Shown here one piece after another: positions 8,342-17,775 of a stretch of DNA of 64,000 nt. Position numbers and translations under genes: made by a program. The notes beneath the pieces are model-generated. The model worked only from the letters and a program-made list of their open reading frames with translations. It had not been told where the DNA came from and made no database searches. This DNA is from Thalassospira sp. TSL5-1 (lineage in GTDB: Bacteria > Pseudomonadota > Alphaproteobacteria > Rhodospirillales > Thalassospiraceae), in assembly GCF_001907695.1 (NCBI RefSeq), contig NZ_KV880637.1, positions 1,364,001-1,428,000 on the forward strand, written 5' to 3'. How positions within the stretch are numbered: position 1 is the stretch's first letter; the number at the start of each line of letters is the position of its first letter.

Positions 8342-9805
8342 GTGGGCAATATCAGCCATCTTGAACCAACTGCAATTTGGGCGAATTTTCAGAAATTGTG
8401 CGACATCCCCCGGCCTTCGACCAAGGAAGAGGCCGTGTTGCAGATGATTGAAAAGCTGGCCGATGAACAGGGTTGCAGCCATTACCGCGACAGCGGCAGC
8501 AACCTGGTGGTCAATGTCCCGGCAACGCCGGGCTATGAAGACCGTAAAATGACGGTTTTGCAGTCTCATGTCGATATGGTGGCCCAGGCCAATAGCGGAT
8601 CGACCCACAATTTTGATACCGACCCGATTAATGCCTATGTTGATGGGGACTGGGTAACGGCCGATAACACCACGCTGGGTGCCGATAACGGCATTGGGGC
8701 AGCGGCCATGCTGGGGGTGATGTGCGACAAATCGGTTGAACACGGCCCGCTGGAATTGCTGTTCACCGTGGATGAGGAACGCGGCCTGACCGGTGCGATG
8801 AACCTGGAGCCAGGCCGCCTTCAGGGTGAAATTCTGCTGAACCTCGATACCGAAGATGAATATGAACTCTATGTCGGCTGTGCTGGTGGTGGTGATCTGG
8901 TGGCGCGCTGGCAATATCAGGCCGATGCGGTATCGGATGATCAGGTGGCGCGCAAAATTGCCCTGACCGGTCTTAAGGGCGGGCATTCGGGCATTGATAT
9001 CATTTTGGGTCTTGGTAATGCCAACAAGCTGATGGCGCGTTTCCTGCGCCATCTGTTGCGTGATTTGGACGCCCGCATCGTTACCATAGAAGCCGGTACG
9101 GCGCGTAATGCCATCCCGCGGGAATCTTTTGCCACCATTGTTTTGCCTGTGGCGAATGTCGGGGCGTTTGATCAGGCGATGGGCGAATTCCGCGATGCCA
9201 TTATTGGCGAATATGCCGATCTGGAGCCGAATTTTGCCATTGCCGCCAGCGAAATCGAATTGCCGGAAACGGCGATGACACCGGCAGATAGTGTGACCTT
9301 CAATAACGCCATTCTGGGTGCGCCCAACGGGGTGCAGGCCATGAGCACAAGCGTGCCCGGTGTTGTTGAAACATCGGTTAATCTGGCGATTGTTTCGGTG
9401 GCGGACGGGCAGGCGAAGGTAACACTTTCGGCACGCAGTTCGATTTCAAGTGCGCGCGATGCCACCCGCGAGGTTGCGACGGCGGTATTTGAAAATATTG
9501 GGGCCACCGTTACCTGGGGTGATGCCTATCCGGGCTGGAAACCGAACATGGACAGTGAAGTGCTGGAAATGATGCAGGCCGTGCATCGCGACCTGTTTGG
9601 CAAGAAAGCCGAGGTAAAGGTTATCCATGCCGGGCTGGAATGTGGTGTTCTGGGCTCGAAATATCCCAACTGGGACATGATCTCGTTTGGGCCGACCATC
9701 AAACGTGCCCACAGCCCGGATGAATGCGCCCATATCCCGTCGGTTGCCCGGTTCTGGGATTATTTGCGTGCAGCGCTGAAGGCTATTCCGGCAAAGTCTG
9801 CCTGA
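8342..9805 (+). CDS. pepD: aminoacyl-histidine dipeptidase (Xaa-His dipeptidase, M20)
   Basis: A 487-residue metallopeptidase of the M20 family, the usual length of PepD. The first metal-binding segment is QSHVDMV (H76, D78), followed by TLGADNGIG (bridging Asp) and FTVDEERGLTGA (catalytic and metal Glu). GLKGGHSGIDI and the C-terminal HAGLECG and RAHSPDE complete the set. It would cleave dipeptides such as carnosine in the cytoplasm with two zinc ions. The start is GTG at 8342, nine bases after AGGAG. The gene stands alone and shares its terminator with the convergent J-protein gene. Confidence 0.95.
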   Translation: MGNISHLEPTAIWANFQKLCDIPRPSTKEEAVLQMIEKLADEQGCSHYRDSGSNLVVNVPATPGYEDRKMTVLQSHVDMVAQANSGSTHNFDTDPINAYVDGDWVTADNTTLGADNGIGAAAMLGVMCDKSVEHGPLELLFTVDEERGLTGAMNLEPGRLQGEILLNLDTEDEYELYVGCAGGGDLVARWQYQADAVSDDQVARKIALTGLKGGHSGIDIILGLGNANKLMARFLRHLLRDLDARIVTIEAGTARNAIPRESFATIVLPVANVGAFDQAMGEFRDAIIGEYADLEPNFAIAASEIELPETAMTPADSVTFNNAILGAPNGVQAMSTSVPGVVETSVNLAIVSVADGQAKVTLSARSSISSARDATREVATAVFENIGATVTWGDAYPGWKPNMDSEVLEMMQAVHRDLFGKKAEVKVIHAGLECGVLGSKYPNWDMISFGPTIKRAHSPDECAHIPSVARFWDYLRAALKAIPAKSA

Positions 9806-9835
9806 TCAGGTTTGATGTGATCTGATGATCGTTAA

Positions 9836-9869
9836 AAATGCGACTGGTCCTGCGGGATCAGTCGCATTT
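9836..9869. terminator. shared terminator of pepD and J-protein gene
   Basis: AAATGCGACTG and CAGTCGCATTT form an eleven-base-pair stem with a twelve-base loop, flanked by A-rich sequence left and T-rich sequence right. It overlaps the stop codon of the minus-strand gene. Confidence 0.8.
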
Positions 9870-11249
9870 GTTTGTTTTGCACCATTCATCGCGCGCGGCA
9901 CTGCCATCGCCGGGTGTCAGGGCGTCGGAATTGACATAGCCATCTTCACCCAGTTCGGTTTCGACGCGGATCCAGAAATTTTTATTCTCGCCACGTAGAA
10001 AAACAGTTTCAAACCGCGATAGCGGACGCATGACGGGAAAATTTATGCCCGCCCCGGTGCGCAGGTTCAAAAACGGCTGATCAACATAATAGGGGTCGCT
10101 TTTGGGGGTGATCAGGTCCTCGATCTTCTCACGCACTTTGGCAATACCGGTTTCGACCTGGCGGGGGAACTCGGTGGTGAAATAGCCGTGTGCCGGACCA
10201 AAAGCGAGCAGCAGGCAGAAAATAATCACAAATACCGGGCTAAGATGCAAAAGCGCATCAAACATGGCGACATGTTTCCATTCGTCGCGGACCCGGCGGG
10301 CGGGTTCGCCGGTATCAAGCCTTCGTATATTGGCCCGGATCTGTTCGGCCAGGGCGGAACGGTTATTGCCAATAAAATCCGATGCCTGCAGCAAAACCGC
10401 GCGGGCCAGCTGTTTGTTGCCACTGCGTTCAAAGGCGGTGGCCTGGTTAAACAGCAATTGCGCATTGGCTTCGGGCGGAAAAACACCGCCGCGCATATTG
10501 GAAATGATCGCCCGCCAGGCCGGAAGGATGCTGCGCCAGCCCCAAAAACCGCTTAGCCAGGTGCGTAAACTTGCCCGCAGCGCCATGCGCCGAGCCCCCT
10601 TGGGGGATAGAACCGCGCTGACGGTATCGCGGCGGACGGAGTTTAAAAAGCCGTGTATCACGGTAAATTCGATATGTCGGGGCTGGGCCGAAATGACATC
10701 GGTGATCGCACAGCGGGCATAACCGTTACTATCGCCATTGCGTTGGGATGACTTGTGGTGCCGCCGCGCACCGGGATTGACCTTTGGGTCGCGCTGGCCG
10801 GTTTTTTCCTGATGCTGCTGATAGGCCGAACTTGCCCTTGCATAGCGGTCTTCCCGGCTTTCGGGGCGCTGTTTGCGGCCTGCACCGGCAAATCCCTGCC
10901 GTCCGGCATTGCCGCTATGTCCGGTGCTTTCGGTATTCCCGGTTGCGTGGGGGCTGCTGGCATGTGGTCCGGCTTTGTCGTTGCCACTGGTGCGGCCGGC
11001 CGGGCGTTTGCGAATCCCTGCCAGAATTTCATAGGCCTCGGTTACGTCCTTGAAACGTTCTTCCGCATCCGGGGCCGAATTTCGGTCCGGGTGGTATTCA
11101 AAGGCCAGTTTCCGATAAGCCAGCTTGATTTCTTTTTCGCTGGCCCCCGGCTTGATCCCAAGCTGGCGATAATAGATGGATAGGGGGTCGTTACGCATGC
11201 GGTTTTTGGTGTCTCTTGGGTCGGTCAGGCCAGCGGAATATCCCGCCAT
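9858..11249 (-). CDS. J-domain protein with membrane segment and C-terminal SH3b domain
   Basis: A 463-residue protein with an unusual domain order. The J domain (about 22-80) carries HPD at 53-55, needed to stimulate DnaK. A low-complexity Gly/Arg/His-rich linker follows (about 85-175), then an unassigned region with an amphipathic Trp-rich part, a probable membrane helix (about 345-365, [15 protein letters not shown]) and a C-terminal bacterial SH3-like domain (about 390-450: [28 protein letters not shown]). There is no zinc-finger or DnaJ C-terminal domain, so it is a type III J protein. An in-frame ATG 17 codons later begins [14 protein letters not shown] and could be the true start. Topology would place the J domain inside and the SH3b domain outside. 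Confidence 0.82.
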   Translation of the reverse strand: MAGYSAGLTDPRDTKNRMRNDPLSIYYRQLGIKPGASEKEIKLAYRKLAFEYHPDRNSAPDAEERFKDVTEAYEILAGIRKRPAGRTSGNDKAGPHASSPHATGNTESTGHSGNAGRQGFAGAGRKQRPESREDRYARASSAYQQHQEKTGQRDPKVNPGARRHHKSSQRNGDSNGYARCAITDVISAQPRHIEFTVIHGFLNSVRRDTVSAVLSPKGARRMALRASLRTWLSGFWGWRSILPAWRAIISNMRGGVFPPEANAQLLFNQATAFERSGNKQLARAVLLQASDFIGNNRSALAEQIRANIRRLDTGEPARRVRDEWKHVAMFDALLHLSPVFVIIFCLLLAFGPAHGYFTTEFPRQVETGIAKVREKIEDLITPKSDPYYVDQPFLNLRTGAGINFPVMRPLSRFETVFLRGENKNFWIRVETELGEDGYVNSDALTPGDGSAARDEWCKTNKCD

Positions 11250-11518
11250 AAAAATGCCTGTCAGGCAGCGTTGCCCGCTTGGCAGCCATATTGTGAAATA
11301 TTAGAGCGGTTTGCGCCACATTTGTTTGTGTTTTGACGTTATTGAAAAAAATATCGCTCAGCAGGGGCGATTTGCCCTGGGCGGGCAGGTGGCAGGTGGC
11401 AGGTGTCCAATGGTGGCAATATATAGTGGAATGTTTCATTCTTTACCTTGTTGCAGGGATCAGGGATGATAATAGGCAGGTTTGCACGCCAACAGATAAA
11501 CGCATACGGGCGGTTTCA

Positions 11519-12559
11519 TTGAAGTTGAAGTTCTGGCAACGAAAATCATCGGACGCCAATCCATATATGAAAGATCAGATGTCGCCGGATGGCACCCTTG
11601 CCTCCGGGGCGATTACGGTGCCGTTTCGCAAGCGCTTGCGGGCGCGCTGGGAAGGATATGACGACCCGGCGGAATATTATCTGTTTGAACAGCAATTAAA
11701 CGATTATCGCCGCTGGCTGCAGCGGATGCTGGTGCTGGCATCCCGCCCGATCCCCGAGGATGAGGGCGAACTGGACCTGGATGACGAAGTCGGTCGCTGG
11801 CCGCCCGAACGGATGAAGCTATACGGCAAGCTGTTTGACCGTGGCATCATGAAGCCGGGCGGGCATGAATATGCGCTGGAACTGGCAAAGCCCCTGGCCC
11901 TTGATGAAACCATGAGCTGCATTGAAATTGGTGCGCGTATTGGCGCCACGGCGCGTATTTTGGCCGATAAGTTTGGTGTCTGGGTAACGGCAATGGAACG
12001 CGACGGGGAACTGGCCCTATTGGGGATGGAGCGTTCGGTGGCCGCCGGGGCGCAAAAAAAGGTGCCGGTCCAGCAATATGACCCGCTGGCACCGGAATTT
12101 CGCAAAAAGTATTTCAACGTCGTTTATTCGTTTGGCGAGATGTTTACGGTCAATAAGAAGGATACCTTCCTTTTGAAGCTGACCGAATCGCTGCGCGAGC
12201 AGGGACAGTTGCTGATTACCGATTATGTGGTGACAGGAAAAGCCAGCGAATCCTCGGAAAGCTATCGAAAATGGATGGCAACCGAAGAGGAAAAACCCCA
12301 TCCGTGGACGGCAGATCGCTATAAAGAGATTCTCGGCAAGCTGAGATTTGACATCCGAATTGCCAAAGATGAAACCGAATTACACGTTCATCAGATCAAA
12401 ACGGCATGGGTGACCCTGGTCAGCGAGCTTCAAACAAGCGGTTTGGACCCCGATTTCATCGCTTTTCTCGAAGATGACATGGAAATGTGGATGAACCGGG
12501 TAAAAATGCTTGAAAATGGTGAACTGGCCTATTATCGGTTCTACGCAACGCACGACTAA
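11519..12559 (+). CDS. SAM-dependent methyltransferase-like protein
   Basis: About 346 residues from a TTG at 11519. A Rossmann-type SAM-binding motif, CIEIGARIGATARILADKFG, is followed by an acidic residue after strand 2 (VTAMERDGEL) and by VVYSFGEMF and GQLLITDYVV, as in class I methyltransferases. The substrate is unknown. The frame is open upstream to an ATG at 11333, but that extension (Trp-rich, overlapping the intergenic region) looks non-coding. Other possible starts are the ATG codons near 11567 and 11579. The protein has no signal peptide. It faces away from the J-protein gene and is followed by the rpmJ promoter. Confidence 0.75.
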   Translation: MKLKFWQRKSSDANPYMKDQMSPDGTLASGAITVPFRKRLRARWEGYDDPAEYYLFEQQLNDYRRWLQRMLVLASRPIPEDEGELDLDDEVGRWPPERMKLYGKLFDRGIMKPGGHEYALELAKPLALDETMSCIEIGARIGATARILADKFGVWVTAMERDGELALLGMERSVAAGAQKKVPVQQYDPLAPEFRKKYFNVVYSFGEMFTVNKKDTFLLKLTESLREQGQLLITDYVVTGKASESSESYRKWMATEEEKPHPWTADRYKEILGKLRFDIRIAKDETELHVHQIKTAWVTLVSELQTSGLDPDFIAFLEDDMEMWMNRVKMLENGELAYYRFYATHD

Positions 12560-12613
12560 CGCTCTGACACCGCCTGGTTAACGCTAAAAGGTAAAATTAT
12601 TGCGTTTTAAGTG

Positions 12614-12642
12614 TTGACAGGGACTGGGGTGACTTCTATTTT
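12614..12642 (+). promoter_or_regulatory. sigma-70 promoter of rpmJ
   Basis: A perfect -35 box TTGACA (12614-12619) is separated by exactly 17 bp from TATTTT (12637-12642). It lies 41 bp before the rpmJ ATG and is the best housekeeping promoter seen in the window. Confidence 0.85.
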
Positions 12643-12682
12643 CCCGGCTCCCAATAGGGCCAAGTTTCTAAGGTTTACTGTT

Positions 12683-12808
12683 ATGAAGATCCGGAACTCG
12701 TTGAAATCCGCGAAGCTGCGGGAAAAAGGCTGCCGTATCGTGCGCCGCCGTGGCCGCGTATATGTCATTAATAAAAAGAACCCCCGTTTTAAGGCACGTC
12801 AGGGTTAA
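12683..12808 (+). CDS. rpmJ: 50S ribosomal protein bL36
   Basis: A 41-residue basic protein starting [20 protein letters not shown] and ending in [12 protein letters not shown], the alphaproteobacterial L36 signature. It lacks the CxxC...CxxxxH zinc ligands of the short form, so it is the zinc-free (C-minus) type. It belongs to the large ribosomal subunit near the peptidyl transferase centre. Here it is a single-gene unit with its own promoter and terminator, separate from the spc operon, as is common for this type. AAGG lies about ten bases before the ATG. Confidence 0.97.
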   Translation: MKIRNSLKSAKLREKGCRIVRRRGRVYVINKKNPRFKARQG

Positions 12809-12838
12809 TTCCCTTACGGACCTGAAACAAGGTTTTAC

Positions 12839-12880
12839 AAAACGCCACTATCCTTGTGATGGTGGCGTTTTGTGTTTTTT
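12839..12880 (+). terminator. rpmJ terminator
   Basis: AAAACGCCAC and GTGGCGTTTT form a ten-base-pair stem, followed by TTTTGTGTTTTTT. This is a strong intrinsic terminator 31 bases after the rpmJ stop. Confidence 0.9.
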
Positions 12881-12954
12881 GGCGCTGTGCGTGGGCTCCA
12901 GCCAGCCCCTGTCGTTCCTGTGACTGCTTGCAGTGTGTTTAAAGACAAATCGCC

Positions 12955-14802
12955 CTAGTCAGGCGCGTTGGCAACGGTATAAACGGCGGTGGACTGGCTG
13001 CGACCACGCAGCAGGACGTCCCCCGCAATGGTGACGCGGGTAGGGTTTGCCAGGCTGTTGCGCGTGCTGTCACTTAACAGGATTTCGGTGCCAAAGTGCT
13101 TGTTTTCGGCTTCAAGCCGTGACGCACTGTTGACCGCATCGCCATGCACGGTAAAGGACAACCGGTCGGTTGCACCGACATTGCCTGCAATCATGCGCCC
13201 GGTATTGATCCCGCAACGGCACGATATTGTTTGTCCGTCAAACATCTGGTTTTTGACGGCCTTTTGAATGTTGATGGCGGTATCAAGGGCGGCATCGGCA
13301 TGATGATTTAAATCGTCAAAGGCATTGTAAACCGCCAGCACCGCATCGCCCTGAAACTGTGTGATAATGCCACCATGCTGTTCGATGATGTCGGTGACGG
13401 TATCAAAATAGGCATTCAGCATGGCAACGATTCGCGCAGGGTCCAGTTGCTCGCACATGGTGGTAAAGCCGACAATATCCACAAACAGTACGGTAGCATC
13501 GCGTTGTTGGGGCGGTAAAACGCCGGAATCGGTGCCTGATGCCAGTAATTCCCGGGCAATCGAGGGCGGCAGGAATTTGCCAAACAGGCTGCTGATGCGT
13601 TCGCGGTCACGCAGCGCGACAATCATATGGTTAAAGGACCGCGCGGCATCGTCATATTCGCGAATACGACTGCCGGTCAGGCTGGGGATCATATCAAGAT
13701 GGCCGGATTCAAGGCTGCGCGCGGCTGTGGCGAAACGGCGAATGGGGCGGGTAAAATGGCGCGAAACAATGATGGCCATAATAATGGACAGCAACAGCAC
13801 AAGCCCGCCCAGCACTGCAGTTAGAACCAGGCGGTCAAATTCGGCATCAAACAGGCTTTCTTCAAAATGAATGCCAATGATCAGCGGCGAAAAAGGCGTA
13901 TTTTCGACCTGCCGGGTTACGATGACAGAATACTGGTCGTTCAGGTTTAGCCCGGAAAGCTGCACATTGCTGGTCGTTGTGCCTTTGTTATAGGCGGGGT
14001 AATCAAGCTTTTCCGACTGGCCGAGATTGGCCAAAACCGGGTCGCCAATATCAACCGTGCGGGGCAGGGGAATCGGGCTGCGCCGGATTTGTCGGGCATC
14101 ATCCACCAGGGTGCTGGCAATATGGTTGCCCCAGCTTTGCAGCATGGGGTGCGCGAGAACCCGGTTACCTGCCACAATGATAAACGGCACACCGGGTGAA
14201 TTTTCGCGCCCGCGCACCAAACTGTGCGACAGGTTGGAAAGGGAAATATACTGGACAAAAATTCCCAGATAATGCCCGTCGCGCAGCAGCGGCACCCAGT
14301 CCACAATCACTGGCTGGTTAAAAAACGGGTCCCAGCGCGGAAAGCTGGTGCGGTTTTCGCTTGGGCCACGCAATTGCGAAATTTCCGATATCAACATGTT
14401 GTCAGGCGACAGGGTATATTTGATTGCCGACATATCGGCGGGGTTGTATCCGGTAAATTCCCGTTCGCCATTGATCAGGCCATAGGCCATGACATCCATT
14501 TCGTCGGCCGCAAGGGCGCGCATGGCATTGTCCCAGCCTAGGGTGAAATCCGGGTCCAGGCGCCCCTGGGAGACTTGATCAGCTACCCAGTTGGCCCGTG
14601 CGCCAACATTATCCATGCGTTCGCTCATGGCGCGCTGTAGTGAAATCAGTTCATTATCTGCCACCAGCACCCACAGATTGCGGGTGTTTTCGTAGGCCGC
14701 CCCCAACCCCAAATACAGGGCAACGCCAACGCCGCCGATACTGGTCGTAAGAAAGCTGGCAAGCAGTACGGTTAGAACAGAATAGCGCCGTTTGGTTTTC
14801 AA
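12955..14802 (-). CDS. class III adenylate/guanylate cyclase with periplasmic sensor and HAMP
   Basis: A 615-residue membrane receptor cyclase. An N-terminal membrane helix (about 8-32) is followed by a roughly 300-residue extracytoplasmic sensor region of dCache type, a second membrane helix (about 325-348), a HAMP domain (about 348-400) and a class III cyclase domain (about 425-600). The metal-binding aspartates are in VLFVDIVGF and QGDAVLAV; the transition-state region is HGDAVNSASRLE. The purine-selecting lysine position appears as Gln (TQFQGDAV), so cAMP versus cGMP output cannot be assumed. It would convert an external signal to a cyclic nucleotide. The gene is alone, and no cAMP receptor is encoded nearby. 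Confidence 0.92.
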   Translation of the reverse strand: MKTKRRYSVLTVLLASFLTTSIGGVGVALYLGLGAAYENTRNLWVLVADNELISLQRAMSERMDNVGARANWVADQVSQGRLDPDFTLGWDNAMRALAADEMDVMAYGLINGEREFTGYNPADMSAIKYTLSPDNMLISEISQLRGPSENRTSFPRWDPFFNQPVIVDWVPLLRDGHYLGIFVQYISLSNLSHSLVRGRENSPGVPFIIVAGNRVLAHPMLQSWGNHIASTLVDDARQIRRSPIPLPRTVDIGDPVLANLGQSEKLDYPAYNKGTTTSNVQLSGLNLNDQYSVIVTRQVENTPFSPLIIGIHFEESLFDAEFDRLVLTAVLGGLVLLLSIIMAIIVSRHFTRPIRRFATAARSLESGHLDMIPSLTGSRIREYDDAARSFNHMIVALRDRERISSLFGKFLPPSIARELLASGTDSGVLPPQQRDATVLFVDIVGFTTMCEQLDPARIVAMLNAYFDTVTDIIEQHGGIITQFQGDAVLAVYNAFDDLNHHADAALDTAINIQKAVKNQMFDGQTISCRCGINTGRMIAGNVGATDRLSFTVHGDAVNSASRLEAENKHFGTEILLSDSTRNSLANPTRVTIAGDVLLRGRSQSTAVYTVANAPD

Positions 14803-14885
14803 GTCTGACTGGCCTTGGCAGAAGCGGGATCGGGATGTGGATAACGAGGTCCTGACGCTAGAGTAAGTCTAGTGGCTTTCAAATC

Positions 14886-15344
14886 CTAGGAAAATGGTTG
14901 AGGAGACGGACGACGATCAAACTTGGTGGAAAGAATGATCGAGCTTGATGTGCGTTTAATCCCCCCCAATGTCCCGATACGGTCCAGAAGCTGGTCAAGT
15001 TCTTCGGGCGTGTCGGCACAAATTTCGGCGATCAGGTCAAATTCCCCCGAAATCGCCAGACAGCGAATGCAGCCGGTGATTTTTTGCAGGGCGGCCACCA
15101 CTCCGGCTGATTTTTGCGGTTCAACCTGGATCATCACCTCGGCCAACAGGCGCGGGCGGGCTTCGTCGCCTAAAATAACCGAATAACCCCGGATAATCTG
15201 GCTTTTTTGCAGCCTTTCCAGGCGTTCCTGTACGGCAGAGCGGGACAGGCCCACATCGCGCGCCAGGGCGGCGGTGGGCAGGCGGGCATCCTGTTGCAGG
15301 CGGGCAATCAGGCGGCGGTCAATTTCATCAAGCTGTCGTTTCAA
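14886..15344 (-). CDS. Lrp/AsnC-family transcriptional regulator
   Basis: About 152 residues from a TTG at 15344, beginning LKRQLDEIDRRLIARLQQDA. The helix-turn-helix TAALARDVGLSRSAVQERLE lies at about 25-45 and an AsnC-type ligand-binding RAM domain follows (AEVMIQVEPQK, ISGEFDLIAEI). The frame extends to an ATG at 15428, but that would add 28 residues with no family resemblance; 150-160 residues is the normal size. It is divergent from the lysine dehydrogenase-like gene, so it probably senses lysine or a related amino acid and controls that gene. This regulatory link is inferred from layout. Confidence 0.85.
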   Translation of the reverse strand: MKRQLDEIDRRLIARLQQDARLPTAALARDVGLSRSAVQERLERLQKSQIIRGYSVILGDEARPRLLAEVMIQVEPQKSAGVVAALQKITGCIRCLAISGEFDLIAEICADTPEELDQLLDRIGTLGGIKRTSSSIILSTKFDRRPSPQPFS

Positions 15345-15355
15345 CGGAAATACCC

Positions 15356-15373
15356 ATGAATATGATGGTTCAT
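15356..15373. promoter_or_regulatory. candidate Lrp site
   Basis: ATGAA and TTCAT form an inverted repeat with eight bases between, located in the divergent control region of the Lrp and lysine dehydrogenase-like genes. AT-rich imperfect dyads of this size are typical Lrp-family targets. Confidence 0.3.
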
Positions 15374-15503
15374 TTAGACGTTTCCACAGTATTGCCGGGT
15401 TGTTTCCGGCAGTCCAGTGGCAGAGCATTTAAAGATTGAAATTATTCAAACCCAACAATCCTTGACCGCTGCATCAGGCGGCACATTTTATCGGGAGATG
15501 GCA

Positions 15504-16586
15504 ATGAAAAAAGTACTGGTTCTGGGGGCAGGTAAAATTGGCCGTATTGTTTCGGTTATGCTGCATGAAAGCGGTGATTATGCGGTCACATTGGCTGACT
15601 CCAATGGCCAGATGCTGGAAGTATGCGCACCGGATAATGCGGCCAAGCTGGTTACGGTTGATGTTACCGACGAAGCTGCCTTGCGCGATGTCGCGCGCGG
15701 CCATGATGCCATTCTTTCCACCTGTCCGTTTTATCTGAATGTCGCGATTGCCCGTGTCGCGCGTGATATTGGGGCATCCTATTTTGACGTGACAGAGGAT
15801 GTTGAAACCACCCGCGCCATTCGCGAAATCTCCAAGGGGGCGGACGGCGCCTTTGTCCCGCAATGTGGTTTGGCGCCGGGTTTCATTTCGATTGCCGCTC
15901 ACGACCTGTTTAAACGGTTTGATAAAGTGCGCAGCCTGCGCCTGCGGGTAGGGGCCCTGCCACAAAACCCGACCAACCGTTTGAAATATAATCTTACCTG
16001 GTCCACCGATGGCTTGATCAATGAATATCTGAACCCGTGTGAAGCGATCCATAAAGGCAAACGCATCGAGGTTTTGCCGCTGGAAGGATATGAGCGTTTC
16101 ACCATTGATGGTACCGAATATGAAGCCTTCAATACATCGGGCGGGGTTGGTGCCCTGTGTGACATGCTGGAAGGCAAGGTCGATAGCCTGGATTACAAAA
16201 CGGTGCGCTATCCTGGCCATCAGGAAATTCTGAAAATCCTGATCGAGGATCTGGCACTGGGGCAGCGCCCGGAGCTGATGAAGGATATTTTTGAAAAATC
16301 GCTGCCGATTACCAGCCAGGATGTGATTGTCATTTTTGCCGATGCCGTTGGCGAGCGTGACGGGTATCTGTGTGAAGAAAACTTCATTCGCAAAGTACAT
16401 GGGACGCGTATCGGCCCGCGGGACTGGTCGGCCATTCAGGTGACGACATCGGCGGGTTTGTGCGCCGTGATGGACATGGTGTTGACCGGCAGCCTGCCGG
16501 GCAAGGGGTATATTCAACAGGAACAGGTTACGCTTGGTGACTTCCTGGCAAACCGGTTTGGCCGTTATTACCAGCACGCTTCCTGA
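15504..16586 (+). CDS. lysine 6-dehydrogenase-like, saccharopine dehydrogenase family
   Basis: A 360-residue NAD(P)-dependent enzyme. The dinucleotide-binding motif VLVLGAGKIG is at the N-terminus. The segments CPFYLNVAIARVA, FDVTEDVETTR, VPQCGLAPGFISI and LTWSTDGLINEY match what is known of the Agrobacterium-type L-lysine 6-dehydrogenase (lysine to allysine), down to the C-terminal NRFGRYY. The start ATG has GGGAG six bases upstream. The divergent Lrp-type regulator fits an amino-acid catabolic enzyme. Saccharopine-forming or carboxynorspermidine-type activity is the alternative within the family. A good terminator follows, so it is probably monocistronic. Confidence 0.88.
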   Translation: MKKVLVLGAGKIGRIVSVMLHESGDYAVTLADSNGQMLEVCAPDNAAKLVTVDVTDEAALRDVARGHDAILSTCPFYLNVAIARVARDIGASYFDVTEDVETTRAIREISKGADGAFVPQCGLAPGFISIAAHDLFKRFDKVRSLRLRVGALPQNPTNRLKYNLTWSTDGLINEYLNPCEAIHKGKRIEVLPLEGYERFTIDGTEYEAFNTSGGVGALCDMLEGKVDSLDYKTVRYPGHQEILKILIEDLALGQRPELMKDIFEKSLPITSQDVIVIFADAVGERDGYLCEENFIRKVHGTRIGPRDWSAIQVTTSAGLCAVMDMVLTGSLPGKGYIQQEQVTLGDFLANRFGRYYQHAS

Positions 16587-16614
16587 CGGCAGGAACAGGA
16601 TATTTTCTTGGGAG

Positions 16615-16641
16615 CGGGTCTGCCAGGTGCAGGCCCGTTTT
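16615..16641 (+). terminator. terminator after lysine dehydrogenase-like gene
   Basis: CGGGTCTGC and GCAGGCCCG pair with one G-T wobble across a five-base loop, followed by TTTT. Confidence 0.7.
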
Positions 16642-16752
16642 GAGTTATGTGAGGCGGGTTAGTTTTGTGTCTAATACGAAAGCAGGGGATAGGGTATGGT
16701 GTTGCCATAAAATATAATTCTGTTTGGACCGCAAGGTTCAGGGGAGGAAAAA

Positions 16753-17697
16753 ATGTGGTGTTGGCGCCGGCTAAACTGTGATTTTGCAAAAATTCTTGCC
16801 GTGTTGCTAACCGTGATGGTTGGCTCGCTGCCAAGGGTTGCGCAGGCGGACCCGCCTCTTGTCATGCCGATCCGCTCCGTTGATCTTGCCGGGGTGCAAG
16901 AATGCTATAATGACCCGCATCCAGGCGGGTTTTGTGACCAGTGTAAAAGTCCTAATACGGGCAATTATTCACTGACCAATTATGTACTGTTGCGTGAAGC
17001 CCTGAAAGCAGGGGGCATGGATGTTAAATTGGTTGGTATTGGTTCGCCAAATTCCGCGCGCAGCAGAATGATGGTCGAAACCGGGATGGCGACGATTAAA
17101 GCCGACTGGGATTTTAACATGGATCAGAATGAGCATGTTTTGAAAAGCGATGCCTTTATTCGTTCGGGTGAATTTTTTAAAGGGATTTATGGCCTACCCG
17201 AGAATCCATTATTGAAAAACATTCACGATATAAGGGATTTGCGCCCTTTGATTGCGGCGACCAACCTGCATTGGCGGCTGGACTGGCAGGTTTTGCAAAA
17301 TATGCGCCTTGCCAGCCTGTTTCCGGCAAGCACAATGTCGCAGATGTATAATCTGATCGGGCAGGGCCGTGCCGATTTTACCTTGCTGGAATTTTCAGCC
17401 CGCCCCGACATGGTGCGGGAACTGAATGGGTTAAAACTTGCGCCGGTGGCTGACGTAAAGGTGGCCTTGCCTGGCTCCCAGCATTTTATGGTATCGCGCG
17501 GGGATATGCGGGCAGAACGAATTATTGCGGTTTTGAACCGTGGTTTAAAGACGTTGCGCGAAAATGGTCTGCTTTCGCAATGTTTACATCAGGGCGGGGT
17601 GATTAATGCCAAAGCCGCAGACTGGAAGGTTTTAAACGCGGGCGAACCCGGTATTTCAGAACATCACACTTTTGACTTACTGGAAAATCATCGTTGA
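16753..17697 (+). CDS. periplasmic solute-binding-like protein (PBP2 superfamily)
   Basis: A 314-residue exported protein. A signal peptide is clear: basic start, hydrophobic ILAVLLTVMVGSL, then AQA before ADPP at about residue 32. The mature part alternates strands and helices in the way of type 2 periplasmic binding proteins (for example an YGLPENPLL loop and a DFTLLEFSARPDM segment). Four cysteines cluster near ECYNDPHPGGFCDQC, suggesting disulfides. GGGGAGG precedes the ATG by seven bases. No permease or ATPase lies nearby, so it may be an orphan sensor or part of a signalling system instead of an ABC importer. The ligand is unknown. Confidence 0.65.
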   Translation: MWCWRRLNCDFAKILAVLLTVMVGSLPRVAQADPPLVMPIRSVDLAGVQECYNDPHPGGFCDQCKSPNTGNYSLTNYVLLREALKAGGMDVKLVGIGSPNSARSRMMVETGMATIKADWDFNMDQNEHVLKSDAFIRSGEFFKGIYGLPENPLLKNIHDIRDLRPLIAATNLHWRLDWQVLQNMRLASLFPASTMSQMYNLIGQGRADFTLLEFSARPDMVRELNGLKLAPVADVKVALPGSQHFMVSRGDMRAERIIAVLNRGLKTLRENGLLSQCLHQGGVINAKAADWKVLNAGEPGISEHHTFDLLENHR

Positions 17698-17775
17698 TCT
17701 GGCAGGTCGCCTTTTGTTTGATTGTCCCTGTTTGAATTGCGTGGTTTGTTAACGCTTGCTGGTTATTGTTCGCGC

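Noticed and set aside
7943..9052. Minus-strand frame of 369 codons
   Set aside because: It is the antisense shadow of the 3' end of the diguanylate cyclase and the 5' part of pepD; composition is typical of GC-rich shadow frames.
11333..11518. N-terminal extension of the methyltransferase-like gene
   Set aside because: The residues are Trp-rich and unlike the family, lie in the divergent intergenic space and lack a ribosome site.
15474..16577. Minus-strand frame of 367 codons
   Set aside because: Exactly antisense to the lysine dehydrogenase-like gene, which has strong family motifs.
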